Made by a program: the position numbers and the translations under genes. 64,000 nt of DNA from DASQUK01 sp963756425 (GTDB taxonomy: Bacteria; Actinomycetota; Acidimicrobiia; Acidimicrobiales; VFJN01): contig CAVWNW010000001.1 in the NCBI GenBank assembly GCA_963756425.1, forward strand, positions 186,001 through 250,000, given 5' to 3'. This document shows positions 31,874 to 40,675 of this stretch, piece after piece; position 1 is the stretch's first letter; each line of letters starts with the position of its first letter. The notes below the pieces were generated by a model. That model was not told the DNA's origin. It worked only from the letters and a program-made list of their open reading frames with translations, and did not search any database.

Positions 31874-32745
31874 CCGATCCTGGCGCGACCACCGCTCCCG
31901 CCGGTCCATTGCCCCAGGGCCTGGAGGTCGGGCACCATGAGCAGCGCGAGCCCACCGAGTTGCCGATCGTGTTCGAGGTGCGCGACCTCGCCGCCTACTA
32001 CGGCGACTTCCGGGCGGTCCGCGAGGTCAACCTCGACGTCCGCGAGAACGAGATCACCGCCTTCATCGGTCCCTCAGGCTGCGGCAAGACCACCGTCATC
32101 CGCTGCTTCAACCGCATGAACGACCTCATCATCGGCGCCCGGACCGAGGGCACGCTCAACTACCACGGCGTGCCCCTCTACGGCCAAGGCGTCGACCCGG
32201 TCGAGGTGCGCCGCCGGATCGGGATGGTGTTCCAGAATCCCAACCCGTTCCCCAAGTCGATCTACGACAACATCGCCTACGGGCCGCGCCTGTTCGGCAC
32301 CAAGAAGCGGGTGCAGCTCGACGAGGTTGTCGAGACGTCGCTGAAGAAGGCGGCCCTGTGGGACGAGGTCAAGGACCGGCTCAAGGAGTCCGCGATGGGA
32401 CTATCCGGCGGCCAGCAGCAGCGCCTGTGCATCGCCCGCGCGATCGCCACCCGCCCCGACGTCGTGCTCATGGACGAGCCCTGCTCGGCGCTCGACCCGA
32501 TAGCGACGGCCCGCATCGAGGACCTGATGCAGGAGATCAAGTCCGAGTTCACGATCGTGATCGTGACTCACAACATGCAGCAAGCCGCCCGGGTGTCCGA
32601 CGCCACGGCATTCTTCTCGACCGAGCTCAACCCCGAGTCCGACCGCCGCACCGGCGTCCTGGTCGAGTTCGACCGCACCGAGACGATCTTCTCCAATCCG
32701 TCCGACGATCGCACCGAGAACTACATCACCGGGCGGTTCGGTTAG
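31870..32745 (+). CDS. pstB: Phosphate ABC transporter ATP-binding protein PstB
   Basis: A 291-residue ATPase. Walker A is GPSGCGKT (about 67-74), followed by the PstB-specific RCFNRMNDL, the Q-loop FQNPNPFPKSIYDNIAYGPR, the signature LSGGQQQR, Walker B VVLMDEPCSALDP and the switch His in VTHNMQQA. It starts at ATG 31870, overlapping the pstA stop. It carries about 30 residues of N-terminal extension compared with minimal PstB. Confidence 0.97.
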   Translation: MTDPGATTAPAGPLPQGLEVGHHEQREPTELPIVFEVRDLAAYYGDFRAVREVNLDVRENEITAFIGPSGCGKTTVIRCFNRMNDLIIGARTEGTLNYHGVPLYGQGVDPVEVRRRIGMVFQNPNPFPKSIYDNIAYGPRLFGTKKRVQLDEVVETSLKKAALWDEVKDRLKESAMGLSGGQQQRLCIARAIATRPDVVLMDEPCSALDPIATARIEDLMQEIKSEFTIVIVTHNMQQAARVSDATAFFSTELNPESDRRTGVLVEFDRTETIFSNPSDDRTENYITGRFG

Positions 32746-32751
32746 GGCGGC

Positions 32752-33441
32752 GTGACCTCTCCGGAGCCCCTCCCCGTCCACGTGCGGAGCGCCTTCCAGG
32801 CCGAGCTCGATCAGCTGCGGTTGCAGGTCGAGCTGATGGGTGTGCGCGTCGACCAGAGCCTGGAGATGATGCGCGAGGCCCTCAAGACCGGCGACCTGCG
32901 CCTGATCGACCAGGCGTTCAACGCCGACGACGAGATCGACGCCATGCACCTGTCGCTGCTGGAGCGCTGCTACCAGCTGCTCAATCGTGAGGCCCCCGTG
33001 GCCAGTGACCTCCGCTTCGTTGTGTCGGTGGTGCGGATCCTGTCGGAGTTCGAGCGGATTGGGGACCTATCGCTGCGGATCCTCAAGGTCACCCCCCAGG
33101 TCGACATCCTGTCGACCTGCGGTGCCCCGTGGGACATCGCCCTCACCATGGTCGACCTGGGGGTCGAGCAGTACCGCACCGCGCTGCGGGCCTGGTCGGC
33201 CCAGGACCTCGGACTGGCCAGCCAGCTCGCCGACCAGCGACCGCCGGCCGAGACGTACAACGAGCGTCTCCTCGTCGAGCTGCAACTCCTCCGCGGCCCC
33301 GAGTCGGCGGCGACGGCCATGGGCATCTACATCGTCGGGCAGGCGGCCGATCGCATCGCCGACCACGCAGCCATCATCGGCGCCCGCCTCCGCTACCTCA
33401 TCACCGGCGAGCCTGCGCACCTGGCGGCCGAGGTGCGGTGA
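32752..33441 (+). CDS. phoU: Phosphate transport regulator PhoU
   Basis: A 229-residue all-helical protein made of two PhoU three-helix bundles. The metal-binding ExxxD-type signatures appear as DADDEID-like NADDEIDAMH and RIGDLSLRI in repeat 1, and QAADRIADHA in repeat 2. It represses the phosphate sensor kinase when phosphate is plentiful and modulates Pst. GTG 32752 lies six bases after the pstB stop. Confidence 0.94.
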   Translation: MTSPEPLPVHVRSAFQAELDQLRLQVELMGVRVDQSLEMMREALKTGDLRLIDQAFNADDEIDAMHLSLLERCYQLLNREAPVASDLRFVVSVVRILSEFERIGDLSLRILKVTPQVDILSTCGAPWDIALTMVDLGVEQYRTALRAWSAQDLGLASQLADQRPPAETYNERLLVELQLLRGPESAATAMGIYIVGQAADRIADHAAIIGARLRYLITGEPAHLAAEVR

Positions 33442-33478
33442 GCGGGCCGACGACGCACTGCCGAACGGGGGACGAACT

Positions 33479-33550
33479 ATGGGGTCAATGTCGCAGCCAG
33501 CGGGCGGCGGCACGATTGTGGTGACCCCCGACCGCTGGGAGGATCGATGA
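33479..33550 (+). CDS. Possible 23-residue leader peptide overlapping surE
   Basis: A small open frame (MGSMSQPAGGGTIVVTPDRW and three more residues) starts at ATG 33479 behind a GGGGGA ribosome-binding-like stretch. It stops by a four-base ATGA overlap with the surE start. The arrangement fits a translationally coupled leader, but at this length it could be chance. Confidence 0.3.
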   Translation: MGSMSQPAGGGTIVVTPDRWEDR

Positions 33551-34513
33551 AGGTCCTGGTGACGAACGACGACGGCGTCGCCTCGCCAGGGCTGCACGCC
33601 TTGGCACGCGCGCTGGTGGACGTCGGGTTCGACGTGATCGTCGTGGCACCCGACCGGGAGATGAGCGGCTCGGCGGCCGCCATCGGCCAGGTCCACATCG
33701 AGGCCGGCATCGACGCCGAGCGGGTCGACCTGCCCCGGCTCGACGGCGTGCCGGCATACGCCGTCGCCGGGCCGCCCGGGCTGTGCGTGCTGACGGCCCG
33801 CCTGGGTGGCTTCGGCGACCCGCCCGACCTGGTGGTCTCGGGGATCAATCCCGGCTGCAACACCGGGCGGGCGGTGCTGCACTCGGGCACGGTGGGGGCG
33901 GCGCTGACGGCCGCCAACTTCGGCTGCCGTGGCCTCGCCGTCAGCATCGACGTGTCGACCCTGCACCTGCACGAACAGGCAACCGGATCGGAGCGGCCGG
34001 CCGGGGGCACGCGGAGCGAGATTGCGGTCGGCGACCGGGCACCGGGCCCGGGCCGACGTGGTCGAGAGCGCGGAGATGGGGGACGATCCGGGCGCCCGGG
34101 GTCGGCTGCGCGACGTGTCCGGCGTCGCGTTCGACCGCCCCGCCCAGTGGGACACCGCCGCCGCTGTCGCCGCCTCGGCGGCCTCCTGGCTCGGGAGTGG
34201 GGCGCCCCCCTGCACGGTCCTCAACATCAACGTGCCCAACCTGACGGTCGACCGGTTGGCGGGAGCGAGGTCCGCCACGCTCGCCCCCTTCGGAACCGTG
34301 CGCTCGTCGGTGGTCGAGGCGGCGCCGGACGGCGGCCGGCTCCAGATCGAGTTCCACCCCACCGACACGGAGCTGCCGCCGGACTCGGACACCGCCATCG
34401 TCGCCCAGGGCTTCGTGTCGGTGTCGGCCCTCAGCGGCATCGGCGTCGACGAGCGCGTCGACCTGTCGGCCGTGCTCGACCTCGTGCCGGTGGAGGCCCG
34501 GAGGACCGCGTGA
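33547..34513 (+). CDS. surE: 5'/3'-nucleotidase SurE (frame break around 33990-34100)
   Basis: A metal-dependent nucleotidase. The N-terminal frame from ATG 33547 has the catalytic NDDG (residues 7-10), the VVAPDREMSGSAAAI segment and the SGINPGCNTGRAVLHSGTVGAALTA motif. After about residue 150 the meaningful frame shifts by one base and continues through RPAQWDTAAAVAA, VLNINVPNL and the C-terminus to 34513. The intact protein would be about 320 residues, longer than the usual 250-270. The region around the shift may therefore hold an insert or error. Lies within the phosphate island. Confidence 0.82.
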
Positions 34514-34544
34514 TGCCACCGCGAGGGGGGGAGGGGTCGCGCTC

Positions 34545-35804
34545 ATGATGGTCGCGTTGGCGATCCTCGCGGTCGTGCTGGTGGCCGTCCTGGCGGCGTT
34601 GACGTCGGCGTTGGTCGCCCGGCGGGCGGCCACCCGGCGCCTGGCCGCCGCCTCCCGGGTCCTCGACGCCGATCCCGGCCCGTCGGTCGCGCCGCCCGAC
34701 CCCCGTGGGCTCGAGGCCGCACTCGATCGCCTGGAGCGATCAGTGGCCCAGGCAGTGGAGCGACGGTCGCGGGTGGCGAACGCAGAGGACCGGTTTTCGT
34801 GGGCGCTGGGCGCCATCGGCCACGGGGTCGTGATCTTCGACGAGCAGGGCGAGGTGGTCTACCGCAACGATCCGGCGGCGTCCTTCCTTGCCGCCCGCCA
34901 CAGCGATGCCCTGGTCGAAGAGGCAATCAGCATCCTGGCCGCCGATGCCCTGCGGGGCCGGCGCGTCGAACGCAAGCTCGAGCTCTTCGGGCCGCCACGC
35001 CGCATCCTCAACGTCAGGGCGGTACCGCTGGCCGACCCGGCGCGCCCCGCGGGGGTGCTGGTGGTCGTGGAGGACACGTCCGAGCGATGGCGGCTCGAGA
35101 ACGTCCGGCGCGACTTCGTGGCCAACATCAGCCATGAGCTCAAGACGCCCGTGGGGGCGCTGGCGCTGCTGGCGGAGACGCTGCTCGACGAGCGGGACCC
35201 GGACGTGACCCGCCGGCTGGCCGAGCGCCTGGCCAACGAGTCGTTCCGCGTGGGCCGCACGATCGACGACCTGCTCGAGCTGTCGCGGCTCGAGGTGGCG
35301 GCGGCGCCTGCCAACGAGCACGTGCCGGTGGCGACGTTCGTGACCGAGGCGTGCGCCCGGGTGGAGCCCGCAGCCGAGCAGCGCGGCATCGAGTTCGCCG
35401 TCGAGGAGGCACCCGGCCGGCTCACGGTGGTCGGGGAGCGCCGCCAGCTGGTGTCGGCGGTGACCAACCTGCTCGACAACGCCGTGAAGTACAGCGAGCC
35501 CGGAAGCACCGTCGAGGTGCAGGCGCGCACCGACGGCACTTGGGTCGACGTCACCGTGCGTGACCACGGAATCGGCATCCCCCGCCGCGACCTCGAGCGC
35601 ATCTTCGAGCGCTTCTACCGCGTCGATCGCGCCCGTAGCCGTGAGACCGGGGGCACCGGGCTCGGGCTCGCCATTGTCCGCCATGTCGCCTCCAACCACC
35701 GGGGCGAGGTGCGGGTCGAGTCCCGCGAGGGCGTGGGCTCGACGTTCACGCTGCGGCTTCCGGCCGGGCCCGGCCCGGTCGCCGTTACCAAGGAGGCAGG
35801 ATGA
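34545..35804 (+). CDS. Sensor histidine kinase, SenX3/PhoR-like
   Basis: A 419-residue kinase. An N-terminal transmembrane helix (about 3-25) is followed by a PAS-like domain (about 85-180; FSWALGAIGHGVVIFDEQGE). The HisKA box FVANISHELKTPVGALALLAE has phospho-acceptor His197. The HATPase domain shows N box NLLDNAVKYS, DHGIGIP and GTGLGLAIV. A short extracytoplasmic part and a cytosolic PAS are typical of SenX3, which senses phosphate status through PhoU and Pst rather than by direct ligand binding. The stop overlaps the response regulator start (ATGA). Confidence 0.92.
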   Translation: MMVALAILAVVLVAVLAALTSALVARRAATRRLAAASRVLDADPGPSVAPPDPRGLEAALDRLERSVAQAVERRSRVANAEDRFSWALGAIGHGVVIFDEQGEVVYRNDPAASFLAARHSDALVEEAISILAADALRGRRVERKLELFGPPRRILNVRAVPLADPARPAGVLVVVEDTSERWRLENVRRDFVANISHELKTPVGALALLAETLLDERDPDVTRRLAERLANESFRVGRTIDDLLELSRLEVAAAPANEHVPVATFVTEACARVEPAAEQRGIEFAVEEAPGRLTVVGERRQLVSAVTNLLDNAVKYSEPGSTVEVQARTDGTWVDVTVRDHGIGIPRRDLERIFERFYRVDRARSRETGGTGLGLAIVRHVASNHRGEVRVESREGVGSTFTLRLPAGPGPVAVTKEAG

Positions 35805-36523
35805 GTACCCCGGAGGCGACCGTGTTCCTCGTCGAGGACGAGGACAGCTTCGTCGAGGCGCTCACCGTGGGCCTCAAGCGCGAGGGGTTCCGCGTGCAGG
35901 TGGCGCACGACGGCGCGGAGGCCCTCGACATGTTCGACGTCGTCAAGCCCGACCTGGTGCTGCTCGACGTGATGCTCCCGAAGGTCTCGGGGGTGGACGT
36001 GTGCCGCGAGCTGCGGCGGCGCTCGGCGGTGCCGATCATCATGGTCACCGCCAAGGGGTCCGAGATCGACACGGTCGTGGGCCTGGAGGTCGGCGCCGAC
36101 GATTACGTCACCAAGCCCTACCGGCTGCGCGAACTGGTGGCCCGCATGCGGGCGGTGCTCCGCCGGCGCCCGCCGGACGCGGGGACCCGGGCGGCGTCGG
36201 GCGACGTGCTCCAGGTGGGCGACGTCCGACTCGATCCCGAGCGCCACGAGGTGGAGATCCGGGGCGAGCAGGTGCGGCTGCCGCTCAAGGAGTTCGAGCT
36301 GCTCGAGATCCTGCTGACGAACGCCGGGCGGGTGCTGCCCCGCGAGACGCTCATCGACCGGGTGTGGGGCACCGACTACGTCGGCGACACCAAGACCCTC
36401 GACGTGCACATCAAGCGGCTGCGGGCCAAGGTCGAGCAGGACCCGTCGGTGCCCACCCGCATCGTCACCATTCGCGGCCTTGGCTACAAGTACGACACGC
36501 CGAGGACAGCAGCGACAGCTTGA
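35801..36523 (+). CDS. OmpR/PhoB-family response regulator, RegX3/PhoP-like
   Basis: A 240-residue regulator. The receiver domain (about 5-120) has the acidic pocket VEDED, phospho-acceptor Asp56 in LLDVMLP, Thr in MVTAKG and Lys in VTKPY. The winged-helix domain (about 140-232) includes LPLKEFELLEILLTNAGRVL and TLDVHIKRLRAKVE. It pairs with the preceding kinase. Given the pst and PhoX-like genes and the GTTCACC repeats, it is the likely PHO-box-binding activator. Followed by a strong inverted repeat. Confidence 0.93.
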   Translation: MSTPEATVFLVEDEDSFVEALTVGLKREGFRVQVAHDGAEALDMFDVVKPDLVLLDVMLPKVSGVDVCRELRRRSAVPIIMVTAKGSEIDTVVGLEVGADDYVTKPYRLRELVARMRAVLRRRPPDAGTRAASGDVLQVGDVRLDPERHEVEIRGEQVRLPLKEFELLEILLTNAGRVLPRETLIDRVWGTDYVGDTKTLDVHIKRLRAKVEQDPSVPTRIVTIRGLGYKYDTPRTAATA

Positions 36524-36529
36524 CCATCT

Positions 36530-36594
36530 GAGGTCATGGGTTCCGCCAGACCGAGCCCGAGGCAATCGGTTCCGGACGCGGAACCCATGACCTC
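36530..36594. terminator. 17-bp inverted repeat downstream of the response regulator
   Basis: Perfect arms GAGGTCATGGGTTCCGC (36530-36546) and GCGGAACCCATGACCTC (36578-36594) with a 31-nt spacer. A partial third copy, GGCGGAACCCATCGCCTC, starts at about 36607. It probably ends the two-component transcript, although the long spacer and extra copy are unusual for a plain terminator. Confidence 0.55.
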
Positions 36595-36674
36595 CGGCTT
36601 CCGACGGCGGAACCCATCGCCTCGCGTGGCGGTACCCACCGGCCCGTCCAGGCGGTCCGTTACCCTCGCTCTTG

Positions 36675-38216
36675 ATGGCGACTAACGCCGGCAACGCCGG
36701 ATGGCAGCCGCTGGGCAAGCCGAAGCGCACAGGCGCGGGGGCATTTGTCGTCACGCCGTTCACCCGCCTGGCCCGCACCCATGCCGCCACGGTGGCCGGC
36801 GACACGCTGATCACGTTGGCCCTGGCCGACTCGCTGTTCCTGTCCATCGATCCCGACGCAGCCCGGTCCCGCGTGGCGCTCTACCTGGCGCTGACGATGG
36901 CGCCGTTCGCGGTGGTTGCCCCGCTGATCGGCCCCACGCTGGACCGCGTCAAAGGCGGGCGTCGGGGGATGGTGATCGTCGCCAACGCGCTCCGGGCGCT
37001 GCTCGCGATCCTGATGATCCGCGACATCGACAGCCTGCTGCTGTTTCCCGAGGCGTTCGCCGTGCTGGTGCTGTCGAAGAGCTACCACGTGGCCAAGTCG
37101 GCGATCGTGCCGACCGTCGTGCGGTCCGACGACGAGCTCGTTGAGGCCAATTCGAAGCTGTCGTTCCTGTCGGGCGTCGTGACCTTCGCTGCGGCCGTCC
37201 CGGCCGGCATCGCCGCGACCATCGCCGGGAGCCAGGCCGTGCTCGTCCTGGCCGCCGTCGCTTGCACTGTGGCCGCCGTGCTCGGCGTCCGGATCCCCCC
37301 GACGCAGGTCGCCGAAGACGACACGTCACAGACGGAACGCGACGAGCTGCGGGGCGGGGGGATCGTGCTGGCGGCGTCGGCCATCGGGCTCATGCGCGGC
37401 ATCGTCGGCTTCCTCACGTTCCTGATCGCCTTCTACCTGCGCAGCCAGGGCGCCGCGGCCTGGGAGTTCGGCTTGGTGCTGGCGGCCAGCGGCGTGGGGT
37501 CGCTGCTCGGAGCGCTGGTGGCCCCGGCCCTGCGTCGGGCCGGCGTGGCCGAGGAGCGGATCGTGCAGATCGTGCTCGGGATCACCACGGCTGCGGCGGT
37601 GCTCGCGGCCTGGACCGGGGGCCTCGGGGCGGCGGCCACGCTGGCCGCCTGCGTCGGGGTCTCGGCCAGCAGCGCCAAGCTGGCGTTCGACTCGGTGGTG
37701 CAGCGCGACGCTCCGGACGCCAACCGGGGGCGGTCGTTCGCCAAGTTCGAGACCCGCTTCCAACTCACGTGGGTGGTCGGGGCATTCATCCCGGTGATCG
37801 TGACGATCCCCGTGCAGATCGGCTTCCTGGTGGTGGCGGCGTGCGGCGGGTTCGCGCTGTTCTCCTACGTAGCCGGACTGCGGGCGCTCGGCCGAGGCCA
37901 GCTCCCCGCCCAGCGCCCGAATCCGGTTGTCCGCCGGGTTCAGGCGGCCGTGGAGGCCCGCCGCGGCGGCAAGGGCACCGTGGCCGCCGGCGATCCTGTC
38001 GCCGCCCCACCGGTCCCTTCGGACCGGGCGGCGCGTCCGCCGCCGCCGCCGCCCCCGCCCCCGCTGTACGACCGTGCCAGGGAGCAGGACGCGACCGACG
38101 TGGACGAGACCACGATCGATCGCGACGAGGGCGACCGCCGCAACGGCCGTGACGATGGCAACGGTGGCCCCGGGGACGACCGCACCGTGATCATCGATCC
38201 GACGAAGCTGCAGTAG
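36675..38216 (+). CDS. Major facilitator superfamily transporter
   Basis: A 513-residue membrane protein with about 12 hydrophobic segments between residues 30 and 410. The loop GPTLDRVKGGRRGM between helices 2 and 3 is the MFS cytoplasmic A-motif region. It resembles the DHA3-like, macrolide-efflux-type MFS proteins common in actinobacteria; substrate unknown. The last 100 residues are a hydrophilic tail with a nine-proline run (about 454-462), an acidic Asp/Arg-rich stretch and the ending TVIIDPTKLQ. ATG 36675 is used; the TTG immediately before is unlikely. Confidence 0.83.
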   Translation: MATNAGNAGWQPLGKPKRTGAGAFVVTPFTRLARTHAATVAGDTLITLALADSLFLSIDPDAARSRVALYLALTMAPFAVVAPLIGPTLDRVKGGRRGMVIVANALRALLAILMIRDIDSLLLFPEAFAVLVLSKSYHVAKSAIVPTVVRSDDELVEANSKLSFLSGVVTFAAAVPAGIAATIAGSQAVLVLAAVACTVAAVLGVRIPPTQVAEDDTSQTERDELRGGGIVLAASAIGLMRGIVGFLTFLIAFYLRSQGAAAWEFGLVLAASGVGSLLGALVAPALRRAGVAEERIVQIVLGITTAAAVLAAWTGGLGAAATLAACVGVSASSAKLAFDSVVQRDAPDANRGRSFAKFETRFQLTWVVGAFIPVIVTIPVQIGFLVVAACGGFALFSYVAGLRALGRGQLPAQRPNPVVRRVQAAVEARRGGKGTVAAGDPVAAPPVPSDRAARPPPPPPPPPLYDRAREQDATDVDETTIDRDEGDRRNGRDDGNGGPGDDRTVIIDPTKLQ

Positions 38217-38236
38217 CCGCAGGCGGCCTGGCTGGA

Positions 38237-39493
38237 CTACTCCGCCGGGAGATCGGGCAGGTCGATGCGCGCCAACCACAGCCCTGGGGCGTCGACCTCT
38301 GGCGGGCTGGGGATCATCCGGTCCCCCTCCCACAGCCGTGCCAGCCCCCCGGGCCCGGCCCGCTCGATCACGCCCGCCACGAATCGCGAGCCGCGGTCGT
38401 AGGTCGCCTGGGTCAGCTCCAGTCCGAGCAGCCGCTCGACGAAGCGGTCAGCCTCGGCGGTCTCCACGCGCCGGCGCCGCAGAGCCTCCGTCAGCATGCC
38501 GTAGCTGCTGATCAGCTTGGCGCCCACCTCGTCCATCACGTGGTCGACGATCCCGACCACCACGGCCACCAGCGCCTCGAGCTGGGGGAGCAGCGCCCGC
38601 TGCTCGTCGGACTGGATCGCACCCAGCAGCGCACCGGGCTCTCCGAGGACCTGTTGCAACCCGGCCAGCGACTCGGGGCCGCCACTGAGGTCGATGTCGC
38701 CGAGGTGCTCCTCGAGGGCCTGGGGATCGGTGCGGAAGCTGGTCGTGTAGCGCGTCAGCAGCTGCTCGAGCCGCTCACGCACGTGCGGCACCCCCAGAAC
38801 GGTGTGGTGGGCGATCTCGTGCAGGCAGATCCAGAGGCGCAGATCGTCCGCCGGGAGGCTCCACTCCTCCCCGAAGGCATCGAGGTTCGGGACCAGGATC
38901 AACAGCTCGTCGGACGGCGTCCTGGGAATCGGGAGGTCGTACTGGCCGAACGACCGGCGGGCCAGGTGACCGACCATCGACCCTGCGGTCATCGCCACCA
39001 TCATCGGCTGCATCGCCTGGATCATCGGGCCCAGCATCGCTGCCAGCTGGTCGTCGGGGTCCTCGCCGAACCCGAACCCCGCGTCGTCGGGCGTGAGCTC
39101 GCTGCCGACATCGTCGGATCCACCGAGCCCGCCCATGTTGGGCGACCCCAGGGACCCAGCGAGCTTCTCGAGCAGCGGCCGGTAGTCCTCGAGCGTGCGC
39201 TGGGCCCAGTGGCCCCGGTTCACAGGCAGGACCTTGAGCTCACGCCCCGTCATGGTGGTGGACAGGCCGGTGACGTTGGCGATGTGGAGCTCCGCGACGC
39301 GGGCGAGCTGCTCGAGCTTGATGCGCTCGATCGGATCGACGTTGGGCTCGCTCTGGTTGTCGGTGGCGACGGCCAGCGCCAGGCTGCGGGCGGCGTCCCA
39401 CGGAACCCCGCGTCCGCCCTGGCCGAAGAGCTTGGCCATGTCACCGAACAGCGGAAACCGCTCGAAGGGATCGGGAGAGCCGGGCTCGCTCAC
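38237..39493 (-). CDS. Zinc-dependent metalloprotease (DUF2342 / F420-biosynthesis-associated family)
   Basis: A 418-residue protein with the metalloprotease motif HEIAHH (His225, Glu226, His229), as in a family found almost only in actinobacteria and historically named for co-occurrence with F420 synthesis genes. Features before it include ELHIANVTGLS and MVGHLARRSFGQYDLPIPR. The C-terminal half is helical. The role is not established. GTG 39493 is chosen; in-frame sequence upstream is Gly/Arg-rich and not conserved-looking. Convergent with the MFS gene, divergent from the epimerase gene. Confidence 0.87.
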   Translation of the reverse strand: MSEPGSPDPFERFPLFGDMAKLFGQGGRGVPWDAARSLALAVATDNQSEPNVDPIERIKLEQLARVAELHIANVTGLSTTMTGRELKVLPVNRGHWAQRTLEDYRPLLEKLAGSLGSPNMGGLGGSDDVGSELTPDDAGFGFGEDPDDQLAAMLGPMIQAMQPMMVAMTAGSMVGHLARRSFGQYDLPIPRTPSDELLILVPNLDAFGEEWSLPADDLRLWICLHEIAHHTVLGVPHVRERLEQLLTRYTTSFRTDPQALEEHLGDIDLSGGPESLAGLQQVLGEPGALLGAIQSDEQRALLPQLEALVAVVVGIVDHVMDEVGAKLISSYGMLTEALRRRRVETAEADRFVERLLGLELTQATYDRGSRFVAGVIERAGPGGLARLWEGDRMIPSPPEVDAPGLWLARIDLPDLPAE

Positions 39494-39594
39494 CCACGCG
39501 ACGCTATCGCCACCGGGTTCACCCACCACCGCGGCGCGTGCTTCCCCTCGACCGCGTGGTGTTTGGGCCCGTCCCAAATGGCAAGGTAAGAGGT

Positions 39595-40635
39595 ATGGGT
39601 ACCGTCGTCATCACCGGCGTCGACTCGCCGCTCGGCCGTCGTGTGGCCGGGCTGGCCGCCGACGACCCGGGCGTCGGCACCGTGGTCGCCCTCGCGGATC
39701 GATCGGTGGTGGGTCTGCCCGAGCAAGTGGACCTGAGGCGCATCGACCTAGGCTCCGACGACGTCAAGCCGCACCTCGAGGGCGCCGAGGCCGTCGTGCA
39801 CCTGGCGACCTCCGTGCCGGCGTCGCCGACGGCGCCGACCACCGACGTCGACCGTGCCCGCCGGCTGTTGGACGCCGCCGGCGGTGCCGCGGTGCCGCAC
39901 CTCGTCGTCCTGTCGAGCGCCACGGTCTATGGCGCCTGGCCCAACAACCCGGTGCCGTTGACGGAGGAGGCGACGCTGCGTCCCAACCCGGGCTTCGCCT
40001 TCGCCGCAGAGCGTGCCGAGATCGAGCGGCTGGCGGCAGAGTGGCGGAGCGCTCACCCCGGCGCGATGGTCGCCGTGCTCCGCCCGGCGCGGACAGCCGG
40101 GTCAGACACTCGCGAGTGGCTGGTGCCGGCACTGCGCCCGGGCCCGGCGGTCCCCGAGACCGCCGATGATCCCCCGGTCCAGTTCCTGGACCTCGGCGAC
40201 CTGGCGGCGGCCATCCAGCTGGCCCGGAGCCGGCGGCTCGACGGCGCCTACAACGTGGCGCCGGATGGATCGGTCCCCGGCGACGAGGTGCGTTCGCTCA
40301 CCGGCGCACCGCTGAAGGTCCCGCTGCCGGAGCGGCTCGCCGGCCGCTTGGTGCGCTGGGGATTCCGCTGGGGCCTGGGCCCCACGCCCCCGGAGCTGAT
40401 GCCGTACACGCTTCAACCGTGGACGATCGCCAACGACCGCCTGCGCGCGCAGGGTTGGTCGCCCACGGTGACCAACGAGGAGGCGTGCGTCGACGCGTTC
40501 GACGGGGGTGCCTGGGCCACGATGAGCCCCCGCCGGCGCCAGGAGATCGCGCTGGGGGTCGCGGGCGCCGGCGTCGCCGCGCTCGCCACCGGTGGGGTGC
40601 TGGTCGCGCGGCGCCTGTTGCGTTCGCCTCGTTAG
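39595..40635 (+). CDS. NAD-dependent epimerase/dehydratase-like protein
   Basis: A 346-residue extended short-chain dehydrogenase. The N-terminal Rossmann motif is VVITGVDSPLGRRVA, a variant of GxxGxxG in which the middle Gly is Ser-Pro-Leu-Gly. VVHLAT and LVVLSSATVYG follow, the latter holding the active-site Ser/Thr. The expected YxxxK appears changed (FAFAAERAEIE), so catalysis is uncertain. A C-terminal hydrophobic helix (about 315-335) ending in basic residues suggests a membrane anchor, unusual for the family. ATG 39595 follows AAGAGG. Confidence 0.8.
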   Translation: MGTVVITGVDSPLGRRVAGLAADDPGVGTVVALADRSVVGLPEQVDLRRIDLGSDDVKPHLEGAEAVVHLATSVPASPTAPTTDVDRARRLLDAAGGAAVPHLVVLSSATVYGAWPNNPVPLTEEATLRPNPGFAFAAERAEIERLAAEWRSAHPGAMVAVLRPARTAGSDTREWLVPALRPGPAVPETADDPPVQFLDLGDLAAAIQLARSRRLDGAYNVAPDGSVPGDEVRSLTGAPLKVPLPERLAGRLVRWGFRWGLGPTPPELMPYTLQPWTIANDRLRAQGWSPTVTNEEACVDAFDGGAWATMSPRRRQEIALGVAGAGVAALATGGVLVARRLLRSPR

Positions 40636-40675
40636 TGGGGCGCTATGTCCGGGCCGGTGGCATCGTTCCGGTGGC

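Noticed and set aside
38040..38065. CCG-rich run as a possible regulatory repeat
   Set aside because: It encodes the nine-proline run in the MFS protein tail.
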